Assembly (NCBI RefSeq): GCF_000235565.1 | Contig: NC_017527.1 | Location: forward strand, 1,612,001 to 1,676,000 | Reading direction: 5' to 3' | Length of the DNA: 64,000 nucleotides | DNA from: Methanothrix harundinacea 6Ac | GTDB taxonomy: Archaea; Halobacteriota; Methanosarcinia; Methanotrichales; Methanotrichaceae | Shown here: positions 15,271-25,813 of the stretch, in pieces | How the letters are laid out: each line of letters begins with the position of its first letter | How positions within the stretch are numbered: position 1 is the first letter of the stretch | Notes under the pieces: generated by a model | What the model was told of the DNA's origin: nothing | Database searches by the model: none | Seen by the model: the letters and a program-made list of their open reading frames with translations, nothing else | Made by a program: the position numbers and the translations under genes

Positions 15271-18051
15271 ATGACTGACGCTCCAAATTACTGTATCAGA
15301 TACGATCTCTCTAAGGCTCGCAAGAGCAACTCGTCGAAAATCCCGGCCAGCCATCAGTCTGCAGCCATTGATAAACTCTATCGCTGGTACGAGGGCAATC
15401 CAGAACCCCAAGCTGGGGCCATTCTCGTACTGCCCACCGGAGGCGGAAAGACCTTTACCGCGGTTCGTTTTCTCTGCAAGACGGCCCTTTCCGACGGGTA
15501 CAAAGTCCTCTGGCTCGCTCACACTCACCATCTTTTGGAGCAGGCTTTCAAAAGCCTGGAGGAAGATATCGGACAGATCGCAGAGCCGAGAGGGTCTCTG
15601 AAAGTTAGGGTTGTTTCGGGAACGAAAGATCATTATCCTGTATACGAAATCAAGCCTGACGATGACGTGGTCATCGCGACGCTCCAGACGATCGCCAAAG
15701 CCCACAAGGAACACCACAGGGCTTTGGAGGCGTTCCTCAAGTCTGCAGGTAAAAAGCTCTTCGTCGTCTTTGACGAGGCACACCATGCCCCCGCACCCAG
15801 CTACAGAAAGCTGATTCAAAGTCTGCGAGATAAAATACCGAGGATGTACGTTCTTGGGCTCACCGCAACTCCCAGCTATACCGACAAAGGTCGCGAAGGC
15901 TGGCTATCCGAACTCTTCCCTCAGGGGATCGTTTATCAGGTCTCACCCCAGAAGCTTATGGCGGAGGGGATCCTCGCGGAACCGGTCTCAGAACAACACC
16001 AGACGAATTTTGAGCCGGATTTCGATGAACGAGAATATCAGAAGTGGATAGGTACTTTTCGAGACATCCCCGAAGATATAATCGAACAGCTGGCAGAAAA
16101 CCGTGCAAGAAACGAGTACATCGGCGCAACTTATGTAGGTAATCGCAAGAAGTACGGCAAGACGATCATCTTCGCAGATCGCTGGTATCAGTGTGAGGCC
16201 ATCGCAGAATATCTCGAAAAAAGGGGAGTTAATGCCGGTTCTGTCTACTCTCATGTTACTAGAGGGGTCAACAAAAAGAGTGCCGATGAGAACAACAGGC
16301 GGGTTTTGGAGGCTTTTAAAGCCGGAAAGCTGGACGTCATCCTAAACGTCCGTATGCTTACGGAGGGTACCGATCTTCCAGATGCAGAAAGCGCCTTTAT
16401 CACCCGTCAGACCACCAGCCGAAACCTTCTGACCCAGATGGTGGGCCGCGCTCTCCGCGGTCCAAAGTTCGGCGGGACGGAGAAGGCCCATCTCGTATTC
16501 TTTACAGACAACTGGCAGCAGCTCATAAACTGGGCTGAGTATGAGATGCCAGACGGTGGCATCAGCGGAAAGGAACCTAAGCCCGGTGAGCGTCCGCCCT
16601 TGCAGTACATCTCCATCGAACTCATCCGCAAATTGGCTATACAGATAGATTCAGGGCTCAACGTCAATGCGACTCCCTTTTTGCAGCTCCTTCCAGCGGG
16701 ATGGTACCTCGTCGATTATACTGCTCAGCTCAATGGGAGCGATAACCTTGAGCCGGTAAAAAGGCTGGTCATGGTCTTCGATCACGAAAAAGACGGTTAC
16801 GAGAACCTGGTCAACGGATTACATGATAAGGATCTCGCTGAGTTTGAGAACGAGAGTGTCCAGTTCGAGGATGTGAGCGATCTTGTTGAAGCTCAAAAGG
16901 TCGAATTCTTCCGGGAACCTCAGAGACACTTCGGGTCTAACATGGATCAGGACGTCTTCAGCATTCTCCGTCACATGGCGCAGAACCGCTCACCTCCGAG
17001 GTTCTTCCCATTCAAAGAGCGTGAGAATCACGACCTGGACCAGATAGCAAAAGAGCACATTGAAAGAGATACCGGACCCACCAGGCTAAACCAAGATCTT
17101 CAGAGAGAATATTCTAGATATGATCGATATTGGAACGTAATCTATCCTTCATACGGTCACTTTAAAAGTCAATATGATGGTTGTGCCAACAGGATACTCA
17201 ATCCGCCTTCGCCTCAAAAATATACAGGTGAGATTGATGATAATCTGCCGGTTTTACTCACTGAAGAGGAAAAAATCAAGATTAAAGAACGGGATGAATA
17301 TACGTGTCTCTGTTGCGGAACCACAAAGAGAAGCTTTTTGCAGGTCGACCATATAGATCCAAGATACTTGGGCGGGTCCAACAATCCAGAAAACCTCCAG
17401 ACTTTATGTGGAGAATGTAATAACAAGAAGAGAACAGATACCATCACCTTCCGAGACCATAAGACGAAACTCACTGAGCCGCCTGAAGGGCTCCCAGCGA
17501 TTGAAGTGCCTGCGTACTTATCAGACGAAGATCTTAAGGGTTGGATCGAGTTTGCCCAAAGGACGATCAACTTCTTCTATAATTGTGGGGCTGTGAAGAC
17601 TATTATGATCAGCGAAATCCGGCCATGTTACTATCAATGGGAAGTAAGACTCCATTACGGGAACAATCCAAAATGGCTGAAGCCCCACCTATCAGAATTG
17701 GTCACACGTATATGCGGTTCACTAGAATCCAACAAATGTGGAAGTCCTTACAAACCGAGCAAGATAGCCGTGGTGTCTGAGGACAGAAAAAATGAGAACA
17801 AGAGTTATCCGCACTCTGTCGAGGCTGCCCAATGGATAAAAGACAAATTAACCGGTAAAGTAGAAACTGCAGAAGACATGAACTTTGTCGGATCTATTGA
17901 CTCAAATAAATATCATCTTCCTAGCTGCGGTTGGGCAAAAAAAATACCGCTAGAAGATCTAATCTCCTTTCCTAACGCCGAAGCAGCAAAGAGTCTAGGA
18001 TACATACCTTGCAGGGTCTGCGAACCAAATAAACGGAGAATGCGTAACTAG
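15271..18051 (+). CDS. SF2 helicase - HNH nuclease - Ada-like zinc domain protein (candidate defence gene)
   Basis: A 926-residue protein. Residues ~25-450 are a superfamily 2 helicase of restriction-enzyme type: Walker A PTGGGKT at 55-61, DEAH at 168-171, GLTATPS, then LTEGTDLP and MVGRALRG. Residues ~675-725 are an HNH nuclease (CLCCG, QVDHIDPRYLGG, LCGECNNKK). The last ~50 residues resemble the Ada metal-binding domain (FVGS-NSNKYHLPSC, then GYIPCRVC). The gene has lower G+C and different codon use than its neighbours, an AT-rich leader and a TATA-like AATATTTATAATC at ~15196-15208. It stands alone between biosynthetic genes. Anti-phage function is inferred from architecture and context. 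Confidence 0.8.
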   Translation: MTDAPNYCIRYDLSKARKSNSSKIPASHQSAAIDKLYRWYEGNPEPQAGAILVLPTGGGKTFTAVRFLCKTALSDGYKVLWLAHTHHLLEQAFKSLEEDIGQIAEPRGSLKVRVVSGTKDHYPVYEIKPDDDVVIATLQTIAKAHKEHHRALEAFLKSAGKKLFVVFDEAHHAPAPSYRKLIQSLRDKIPRMYVLGLTATPSYTDKGREGWLSELFPQGIVYQVSPQKLMAEGILAEPVSEQHQTNFEPDFDEREYQKWIGTFRDIPEDIIEQLAENRARNEYIGATYVGNRKKYGKTIIFADRWYQCEAIAEYLEKRGVNAGSVYSHVTRGVNKKSADENNRRVLEAFKAGKLDVILNVRMLTEGTDLPDAESAFITRQTTSRNLLTQMVGRALRGPKFGGTEKAHLVFFTDNWQQLINWAEYEMPDGGISGKEPKPGERPPLQYISIELIRKLAIQIDSGLNVNATPFLQLLPAGWYLVDYTAQLNGSDNLEPVKRLVMVFDHEKDGYENLVNGLHDKDLAEFENESVQFEDVSDLVEAQKVEFFREPQRHFGSNMDQDVFSILRHMAQNRSPPRFFPFKERENHDLDQIAKEHIERDTGPTRLNQDLQREYSRYDRYWNVIYPSYGHFKSQYDGCANRILNPPSPQKYTGEIDDNLPVLLTEEEKIKIKERDEYTCLCCGTTKRSFLQVDHIDPRYLGGSNNPENLQTLCGECNNKKRTDTITFRDHKTKLTEPPEGLPAIEVPAYLSDEDLKGWIEFAQRTINFFYNCGAVKTIMISEIRPCYYQWEVRLHYGNNPKWLKPHLSELVTRICGSLESNKCGSPYKPSKIAVVSEDRKNENKSYPHSVEAAQWIKDKLTGKVETAEDMNFVGSIDSNKYHLPSCGWAKKIPLEDLISFPNAEAAKSLGYIPCRVCEPNKRRMRN

Positions 18052-18096
18052 ATCTCTGCCTTTTTGCAGATAGGATAAAAACTTTGGGGTATAATA

Positions 18097-18672
18097 ATGA
18101 AAGTAGTCGCCTTCAACGGGAGCGCGAGGAGGGACGGTAACACCGCCATCCTCGTGCGAAGGGTCCTGGAAGAGCTGGAGAAAGAGGATATAGAAACCGA
18201 GCTTGTCCAGCTCGCGGGAGAGCGGATCCGGGGATGCACCGCCTGCCGCGGCTGCGTCGCGAATCAGGACAGACGCTGCACCATCGACGACGACGTCGTC
18301 AACGAATGCATAAGAAAGATGGTCGAGGCGGACGGGATCATTCTCGCTTCGCCGACCTACTTCGCCGACGTCTCGGCGGAGATGAAGGCCCTCATCGACC
18401 GGGCAGGCTTCGTCGCAAGAGCCAACGGCGGCCTCTTCCGGCGGAAGGTGGGGGCGGCGGTCGTCGCCGTCCGCAGGGCCGGGGCGATCCACACCTTCGA
18501 CTCGATCAACCACTTCTTCTTCATCAGCGAGATGGTCGTCCCCGGATCGAGCTACTGGAACCTCGGCTTCGGCTATGCGCCGGGGGATGTGGAGGCGGAC
18601 GCCGAGGGGATGGAGACGATGAGGGTCCTCGGCTCGAATATGGCGTGGCTGTTGCAGAAGATCAACGGCTGA
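18097..18672 (+). CDS. Flavodoxin-fold NAD(P)H-dependent FMN reductase / iron-sulfur flavoprotein family
   Basis: A 191-residue flavoprotein. The FMN phosphate loop is [12 protein letters not shown] near residue 8. A compact Cys motif, [16 protein letters not shown], lies at residues ~46-62; it can bind an Fe-S cluster in the Isf branch of this family. The [20 protein letters not shown] helix is typical of the family. Related methanogen proteins transfer electrons from ferredoxin and help handle oxygen stress. It follows the helicase gene by 45 bases but has host-like high G+C, so it is not part of the insert. Confidence 0.85.
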   Translation: MKVVAFNGSARRDGNTAILVRRVLEELEKEDIETELVQLAGERIRGCTACRGCVANQDRRCTIDDDVVNECIRKMVEADGIILASPTYFADVSAEMKALIDRAGFVARANGGLFRRKVGAAVVAVRRAGAIHTFDSINHFFFISEMVVPGSSYWNLGFGYAPGDVEADAEGMETMRVLGSNMAWLLQKING

Positions 18673-18744
18673 TGCCGGTGGCGGAGGGCGGGCATAGGGG
18701 AGGTAGAGGGAGAACGGGAGAAAGGAGGGGAGAAAGGCAGCGGA

Positions 18745-21543
18745 TCAGAAGTCGAAGAGGGACTTCTGCTTCTGCTCCTGCCCCTCGGCTGGTGGCCCGG
18801 ACGGAGCCCTTCCTTTCGCCACCGCAGCCCCGGGGGGCGCGAGGTCGAAGAGCCGCTGCTGCTCGGGGCAGCAGACGAGCTGCTCCTTTGATACCCCGAA
18901 GGGCGCGAGGAGGCGCAGCAGAGGCGGCAAGATCTGCTTATTGATGTAGTAGTCGGTGTCGATCAATAGGCCGTTCTCGAGGGCGTAGGAGGGGTCCTCG
19001 GCCCGGTCGACGAAGAGCCCCCGCCCCCGGACGATGACGAAGGGGACCCGGTCGCCGACGGAGGGGACGGGGCCGCCCCTCGCCCTCATCTTCTCCGCCA
19101 GCTGGACGTGAGGCTGCTTGTTCTTGTAGGAGGCGGTGCTCTTGGTGTATCTCCTCGTCAGGACCAGGTCCTCGAGGATCTCCGGGTCCTTCCGCAGGTC
19201 GAGCCTCTGGAGGCGGTCGATCACCGACTTTGCGAGGTCGACGGCCTCCTCGACCCTCCCCTCCATGAGGACGAGCTCGAGAGACCGGTTGAGGGTCTTG
19301 CTCGTCAGCTCGCACCAGTCCCTTCTTACCGTCTCCATCCCCCGGACCTTGATCTTATCCCGCCACTCCCCGCCGACCTTCTCGAAGACCCAGAGGGCGT
19401 ACCTCTTCTTGACGAGGAAGAGCCCCCGGCGGGCGAAGGCCTCAAAGACCAGCTCCATCGGCGGCGGCAGGCGGGACGTAACCGTCTCGGCGATCTTCCC
19501 TCCCACCAGCTCCGCCTCCTCCAGGGTCGGCTTTACCCCGCTGCCGCCGAAGGGCTTGAGGCGGATGAAGACGCTGTCGGTGTCGCCGTAGACGACCGAG
19601 AGGTCGAAGCGCTTGAACTCTCCGACGGCGGGGAAGGAGTCGCCGGAGGCGGAGGCCATCTCCTCGGGGAGGAGGGCTTTGCCGTCCCGGACGTAGACCG
19701 ACCCGATCTCCTCGACCATCCGCTTGGTGTTCAGGATGTTGGTTCGGCCGAAGCTCGTCACGGCGTTGGCGAGGGGGAGGCTGTAGAGCCTGGCCCGGGC
19801 GTATCCGGAGTAGCCGTAGAAGGAGTTTAGGAGGATCTTGAGGGCGTACTGCTGGGCGTCGAGGATGCTCCGCTCCTCCTCCGAAGCCGACTTCATACGA
19901 CGCTTGATATCGGTCCTCTGGGCCAGGAGGTCGGAGAGGACCCCGGGGACGATCCCCGGCGCCTCTCCCGGGAGGACGAACTCCCCCCCCGAGGGCGGCT
20001 TTACGACCCCCCCGGATGGGGGGCGCTCGTCGGTGACGACCGTCGAGTAGCAGAGGTTGTGGGCCATCATGATGGAGGGGTAGAGGGAGCGGTAGTCGAG
20101 GATCAAAACATCCTCCACCAGCCCCTTCTTCGGCTCCAGGACCTCTCCTCCCTTCAGCTCGGAGCTCTGGGCCGCCCTGGCAGAAGAGAGGTCAGCGTCG
20201 GGCTTGGGGGGGATGACCCTCCCCCTCTCCTGGAACTTTCGGAAGAGGAAGTTCTCGACCATGCCGGTCTGGCCGCCGTCGATGACGTCCTGGAGGAGGG
20301 AGCCGCTCGTCTGGGCGAGGGCGATGTACTTGTCGAGGAGCTGGAGGTCGGTGAGGAGGTGGAGGGCGAGGTAGGAGTCGCGGCGGGAGTAGCTGACGAG
20401 CCGGGCGAAATCGTCGCCGGAGGAGGTCCAGAGCGCCTCCATCTCCTTAGGGTCGACGTCGTGCTTCTCGACCCCCAGGAGCTCCAGGCTCGCATTCCTG
20501 AGGGTGTAGCGCTTGAGGCTGAAGGACGACCTCACCAGGGGCAGAAGATCGACGACGATCCTTCCGGTGATCTCGACCCGGGTCTGGTTGACGATCTTTC
20601 TCACCCGCCAGGGGCCTCCGTCCCGACCGACCCGGACCTCCACGTTCAGCCTCCTCGCCCTCTCTTCCAGGTACGGAAAGTCGAACTCCGCCGAGTTGTA
20701 GCCGGCAAGGACGTCGGGGTCGTAGTCCTTGAGGATCTCGACGAACCTGGCGAGCATCGCCCTCTCGCCACCGCAGCAGAGGACGTCTCCCCGGGGGCAG
20801 TCCAGATCCCGGCCGACGAGGACGAGGTCTTCTCGCCCTTTGTAAGGCGGGTCGAAGGCTAGGCTGACCATGATCACCGGCGAGGTCTCGGGGCTTGGCA
20901 TCGCCCCGTGGAGGGGGAGGCATTCGATGTCGAAGGCCAGGGTGCGGAGGGGGGCGTTGGGGATCGCCTTCGCGCCACCCCTTGCCTCCGCCCCGGGGAC
21001 CTTCTCCCTCTCCGCCCCTCCAGCCACCGCTGGACCCGCCCCCGCGGGCCGAAGGGAGGTATAGGGGACGGGGCCTATGGTGGCAGACCCCGCCGGCGCC
21101 GTCTCCAAATCCGATCCACCATTGCCGGCCTCCACCTCCGCCCACCTCATCCCCCCCAGGTCGAGGTCGATGAGGAACCGGTTCTTGAAGAGGACGTCCG
21201 TCTCGTAGACCTCCAGGACCCCGGGGACGGAGAGGACCGACTCCCTGAAATCCCGGACGGACTTGGGGTCCTTGGCGACGACCTTCAGCATCTTTGAAGG
21301 CCGCCTCTGGTAGCCGACGGGCCGAAATCGGTCCACCGCCTCGGCGGAGAGGCCCATCTCCCTGATCCCATCGATGGCCGAGTCGATCCTCCTTTCGTCG
21401 ATTCGGGCGTAGAAGTAGGGGCGAAATCCAGAGGCCTGGACGGTGACGGGTCTGCCCGAAGGGGTCGTCCCGAAGAGCTGGACTATGGGAAACCCGTCGG
21501 GGTCGTAGACGTAGTTGGCGTCCAGGATCTGGAAGATCATCAA
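18745..21543 (-). CDS. polB: Family B DNA polymerase
   Basis: A 932-residue replicative-type polymerase. The 3'-5' exonuclease motif Exo I (AFDIECLP) is near residue 204. Polymerase motif A (SLYPSIM) is near residue 487 and motif C (VYGDTDSVF) near residue 650. A C-terminal region ends in a QKSLFDF-like PCNA-interacting (PIP) peptide at the very end. A low-complexity Pro/Ala/Gly insert lies around residues 160-200, between the N-terminal domain and the exonuclease. The start is the tandem ATG at 21538-21543; a minus-strand TATA-like ACTATATCA lies ~35 bases upstream. Confidence 0.93.
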   Translation of the reverse strand: MMIFQILDANYVYDPDGFPIVQLFGTTPSGRPVTVQASGFRPYFYARIDERRIDSAIDGIREMGLSAEAVDRFRPVGYQRRPSKMLKVVAKDPKSVRDFRESVLSVPGVLEVYETDVLFKNRFLIDLDLGGMRWAEVEAGNGGSDLETAPAGSATIGPVPYTSLRPAGAGPAVAGGAEREKVPGAEARGGAKAIPNAPLRTLAFDIECLPLHGAMPSPETSPVIMVSLAFDPPYKGREDLVLVGRDLDCPRGDVLCCGGERAMLARFVEILKDYDPDVLAGYNSAEFDFPYLEERARRLNVEVRVGRDGGPWRVRKIVNQTRVEITGRIVVDLLPLVRSSFSLKRYTLRNASLELLGVEKHDVDPKEMEALWTSSGDDFARLVSYSRRDSYLALHLLTDLQLLDKYIALAQTSGSLLQDVIDGGQTGMVENFLFRKFQERGRVIPPKPDADLSSARAAQSSELKGGEVLEPKKGLVEDVLILDYRSLYPSIMMAHNLCYSTVVTDERPPSGGVVKPPSGGEFVLPGEAPGIVPGVLSDLLAQRTDIKRRMKSASEEERSILDAQQYALKILLNSFYGYSGYARARLYSLPLANAVTSFGRTNILNTKRMVEEIGSVYVRDGKALLPEEMASASGDSFPAVGEFKRFDLSVVYGDTDSVFIRLKPFGGSGVKPTLEEAELVGGKIAETVTSRLPPPMELVFEAFARRGLFLVKKRYALWVFEKVGGEWRDKIKVRGMETVRRDWCELTSKTLNRSLELVLMEGRVEEAVDLAKSVIDRLQRLDLRKDPEILEDLVLTRRYTKSTASYKNKQPHVQLAEKMRARGGPVPSVGDRVPFVIVRGRGLFVDRAEDPSYALENGLLIDTDYYINKQILPPLLRLLAPFGVSKEQLVCCPEQQRLFDLAPPGAAVAKGRAPSGPPAEGQEQKQKSLFDF

Positions 21544-21898
21544 CCGGGATAGGTTTTAAGGGAGTGATATAGTTTGTTATACGGATAATGTGGCTGAGGT
21601 CCAATGGCAAGAAGGATCGCGGATCTGAGCGGCGATCGGAGAGGTCTTTAGGGTTTTATTGTGGTAGCCATGAGGAATTTTGTGGACTGTGAAGAAGATC
21701 AACTTTGAGATCGTGCTTGATGTATCTGAATCGACTTCTGCTGTTTAATCTCCACTTTAGCGCATCTTCAGCTATACTACCCCTTAAGTCAACGATTATT
21801 AATATGTATTTAATTTAAGAAGTCAAGGGATTACAGACCGAAAGAATATTAAACCATAACTGAAGTATATGTAGTTTAGTTATCTAAGGAGGACGAAG
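21544..21898. other. Intergenic region at the left edge of the AT-rich island
   Basis: The first ~40 bases hold the polB promoter. From ~21640 the base composition drops sharply. I see AT-rich TATA-like stretches (for example ATTAATATGTATTTAATTTAAG near 21800) that could drive the secreted-protein genes starting at 21899, and a GGAGG just before that ATG. No open frame or RNA gene is recognisable. Confidence 0.4.
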
Positions 21899-22315
21899 AT
21901 GAAATCTACGATAATCATACTCATGATGGTTGCAGCGCTAGTATCAATCACCCCATCCTTAGCTGGAATGGAGAATATCACCATAAACATCACAAGCCCC
22001 GAAGAGGGAGACGAAGTGGAGTGGCGAAACTGGGTTATAGGTGAAACGAATTTAAAAAATTATACCGATTATCATATCTATGTTATAATAAATCCAGCAG
22101 ACTCCGGCACTTGGTGGGTACAGCCAAAAGCCGTCATTGATACAAATACAGGGATATGGCGTGCACACGTCTATTTTGGCAGAGAAGGTATGGATTGGGG
22201 TTCCTATCAATTCGTCTGTGCAATAATAACAGCCTCCAAACTGGAGTATAATACGTTCGATAATATACCTGAAAATATAGCAAAATCTGATATTATAATG
22301 GTTAGGAGGAAATAA
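21899..22315 (+). CDS. Small secreted beta-rich protein 1
   Basis: 138 residues with a signal peptide (hydrophobic residues ~5-22, ending S-L-A-G). The mature part begins with an I-N-I-T-S-P-E-E-G-D-E-V segment, typical of Ig-like or carbohydrate-binding surface domains. It ends with a W-x-A-H-V-Y-F-G strand and an F-V-C-A-I-I-T strand. It precedes a distant paralogue by 3 bases. ATG 21899 follows AAGGAGG. Strong AT bias sets it apart from the flanking chromosome. Function unknown. Confidence 0.6.
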   Translation: MKSTIIILMMVAALVSITPSLAGMENITINITSPEEGDEVEWRNWVIGETNLKNYTDYHIYVIINPADSGTWWVQPKAVIDTNTGIWRAHVYFGREGMDWGSYQFVCAIITASKLEYNTFDNIPENIAKSDIIMVRRK

Positions 22316-22318
22316 TTT

Positions 22319-22720
22319 ATGAATACTCATTCTTTTTTATTATTTGGCCTAATCCTTTTACTAATTTTACCTGTTAACATCAGTCCAGCTGAATCTCAGG
22401 AAATTACGATTATAGGAGTAAATGATACTAAAGTTACTGTTGAAATAGATGTATTACCAGATGAGAATCATATTTGTGTGTTCAGATATCCTAAATATCA
22501 TGATGCTGAAGGATATTCATATCCAGAAGGGCGAGATAAAGGAAATGGAATCTGGGAATTTGATATCGACTTTAATTGCAATGAAATATATACGATTTAT
22601 GCAATCATTACTTCAAAATATATAAATCCAGGTCATTGCGGTCACTTCAACAATTATGTCAAAGATTCGATTGCATATACATCAAAAGATTATTCAAAGA
22701 ATTGTTCAGAAGTGAGATAG
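22319..22720 (+). CDS. Small secreted beta-rich protein 2
   Basis: 133 residues with a signal peptide (FLLFGLILLLILPV core). The mature domain shares with the preceding protein an N-G-I-W-E-F-D-I-D-F strand and a Y-A-I-I-T-S-K strand near the C-terminus, so the two look like diverged tandem duplicates. Four Cys in the mature part could form disulfides outside the cell. ATG 22319 follows GGAGGAAATAATTT, making an operon with the preceding gene. No function assigned. Confidence 0.6.
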   Translation: MNTHSFLLFGLILLLILPVNISPAESQEITIIGVNDTKVTVEIDVLPDENHICVFRYPKYHDAEGYSYPEGRDKGNGIWEFDIDFNCNEIYTIYAIITSKYINPGHCGHFNNYVKDSIAYTSKDYSKNCSEVR

Positions 22721-22768
22721 AATAAATGAATATTATTAAAGTACTTTGTTAATTTTGGGGGAGTCTTA

Positions 22769-24610
22769 ATAACAATAAGAACATATATAGGTTTAGCCTT
22801 ATTAATCTGTTCAATATTATTGCTAGTTGTGGGATTGGGTCATAGCGGATCGATTTGTTCAGATGGGGTAGTCTATGCGGATGACATAATTGATGAAATA
22901 AATAACGAGAAACCAGTAAAATACGAAAAAAATATAATCAATGGAGATATAAAATTCAATTCAGATGTTAAAAAAAATATAGAAATTAAGAATTGTACGA
23001 TTACAGGTAAAGTAGACTTTAAAGAGACAATCTTTCATGGGTTGGTAGATTTTTCAGATACCAAATTTATGCAAGACACCGATTTTAAGTCCACTAATTT
23101 TAGAGATGAAGTCATATTTGAAAATACGTATTTCTTTGGAAATGCTGACTTCGAAAAAGTTAATTTTACGAGGAAAGTAAACTTTCTCCAGACTAAATTT
23201 GAAAAGAATGCTATCTTCGAGGGTGCTAACTTTACTGAAGCTTATTTTCAACGTACTAATTTCACTCAAAATGCTAATTTCAAATCGTCAGAATTCAAAG
23301 AATTTGCCGATTTGAAGGAGGTTAAGTTCGGGAACAATGTAGATTTCACCAACACAGGTTTCAAAAAAGGGGGCGATTTTAAACATGCTCACTTCAATGG
23401 GAATGCCATATTTCGAAATGTGGATTTTGGCGGTGCTATAGAACTGGAAAATGCTAAGTTCTTGGGCGATGTTGATTTTAGTCATATCAACTGTAAAGAA
23501 AAAATTAATTTTTATCGAACTAACTTTTCAAAAAAAACCAACTTCACGAATTCCGGTTTCAGCGGAGCTTATTTTGAAAGTGCTACTTTTGGCGGAGATG
23601 CCAAATTCGAAAGTGCTACTTTTGGCGGAGATGCCAAATTTGATTATGCAAAATTTAATAATATAGCTGACTTTAGTGCGGCAAAATTCAACAATCAAAC
23701 TCAATTCTCCAGCGCTGAATTCAGCAATAATGACATTGCTTGGTTTAAAGGAGCAAAATTCTACGGAGAATCAAAATTCAAAAATACACAATTTAATAAC
23801 GAAACATCATTCATTTCTTCAGAATTCAGTATAGATACAACATTCATGAACTCCACATTCTTCGGAAATGCTATTTTTATGCTTAGCGATTTTAAAGGAA
23901 ACGCTTACTTTAACCATACGAAATTTCTCGGTAAAACCGAATTCCAAAAAAGCGATTTCAATGGAAACGCTGACTTTGAAGATACGGAATTTCTCGGTGA
24001 AACCGACTTCAACCAGTCAGAATTCAGAGGAGATCTCGATTTCACTAAAGTATATTTTGAGGGCCTCTTGAATATGAGTAGCATGAAATTTGGTTTAGGG
24101 AGGTTAGATATTAATTTCGACTCAATTAATTTCAACCCTGTTAATCGCCTAACATGTGATGACGCCACATACATGAGATTGATTATGAACTTCAAAGAAA
24201 TCGGGAGGATCAGTGATGCTAATGATTGTTACTTTCAATTCCGATTAAATAGTCAACCGAGAGATTTATCCTTCAAAAAATTAGAAGACTGGTTTTTCAG
24301 GTATTCATGCGGATATGGCGTCCGTCCAAAGTATGTGATAATACCGGCTAGTATTTTTGTGTTATCATTTGCCATCTTCTACAAGATAATCAATATACGG
24401 TCGAAGAAAAGAAGATCTAAGGAGAAAATCGAGGAAAAAAGCTTCAAAGAATATCTCGTCCTTAGTCTACAGATCTTCACATTGCAGCCCCACGATAGTA
24501 TGCCATCCACCAGTGCACTCACTAGATTTCTTGGGTTATTGGAGGGATTATTAGGGTTGATCGTATTTGGTTTATTCATAGCAGCCTTATCTAACAAGAT
24601 GGCATTTTGA
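22769..24610 (+). CDS. Exported pentapeptide-repeat protein with C-terminal channel-like segment, apparent ATA start
   Basis: About 60-480 is a long series of pentapeptide repeats of the A-[DN]-F-x-x type (for example NADFEKVNF, GDAKFESATF), which fold as a right-handed quadrilateral beta-helix. Residues ~515-613 hold two hydrophobic segments flanking an FTLQPHD loop and end LLEGLLGLIVFGLFIAAL, the layout of a two-helix ion channel without a TVGYGD filter. TTG 22820 is the first conventional start but cuts off a perfect signal peptide. ATA 22769 lies 5 bases after GGGGGAG and gives a complete one. Function unknown. Confidence 0.7.
   Translation: MTIRTYIGLALLICSILLLVVGLGHSGSICSDGVVYADDIIDEINNEKPVKYEKNIINGDIKFNSDVKKNIEIKNCTITGKVDFKETIFHGLVDFSDTKFMQDTDFKSTNFRDEVIFENTYFFGNADFEKVNFTRKVNFLQTKFEKNAIFEGANFTEAYFQRTNFTQNANFKSSEFKEFADLKEVKFGNNVDFTNTGFKKGGDFKHAHFNGNAIFRNVDFGGAIELENAKFLGDVDFSHINCKEKINFYRTNFSKKTNFTNSGFSGAYFESATFGGDAKFESATFGGDAKFDYAKFNNIADFSAAKFNNQTQFSSAEFSNNDIAWFKGAKFYGESKFKNTQFNNETSFISSEFSIDTTFMNSTFFGNAIFMLSDFKGNAYFNHTKFLGKTEFQKSDFNGNADFEDTEFLGETDFNQSEFRGDLDFTKVYFEGLLNMSSMKFGLGRLDINFDSINFNPVNRLTCDDATYMRLIMNFKEIGRISDANDCYFQFRLNSQPRDLSFKKLEDWFFRYSCGYGVRPKYVIIPASIFVLSFAIFYKIINIRSKKRRSKEKIEEKSFKEYLVLSLQIFTLQPHDSMPSTSALTRFLGLLEGLLGLIVFGLFIAALSNKMAF
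23576..23641 (+). repeat. Exact 33-base tandem repeat within pentapeptide gene
   Basis: Two directly adjacent 33-base units, 23576-23608 and 23609-23641, differ only in the final base. Each encodes ESATFGGDAKF. The near-identity indicates a very recent internal duplication extending the beta-helix by one unit. Confidence 0.9.
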
Positions 24611-24741
24611 TTCTTACCTATTAGGCTCAGGCGAACCGTTGACGCCGAAAGAACCGAGGCGTATAAGGATGAAGCTGATACAAGTCCCCATTCGAATTAT
24701 CTTAGTACTTCTCCCCCATCTTCTCTGTCAACCTCAATCTC

Positions 24742-25752
<1,011 letters not shown>

Positions 25753-25813
25753 CTATCGACCATCCCCTCAGCTTCGAAATCCCTCCCGCCGAGCTCATCT
25801 CCCAACCCCGAAT

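Noticed and set aside
20059-20862. Long plus-strand ORF inside polB
   Set aside because: It is a mirror of high-G+C coding sequence; polB motifs on the minus strand are unambiguous.
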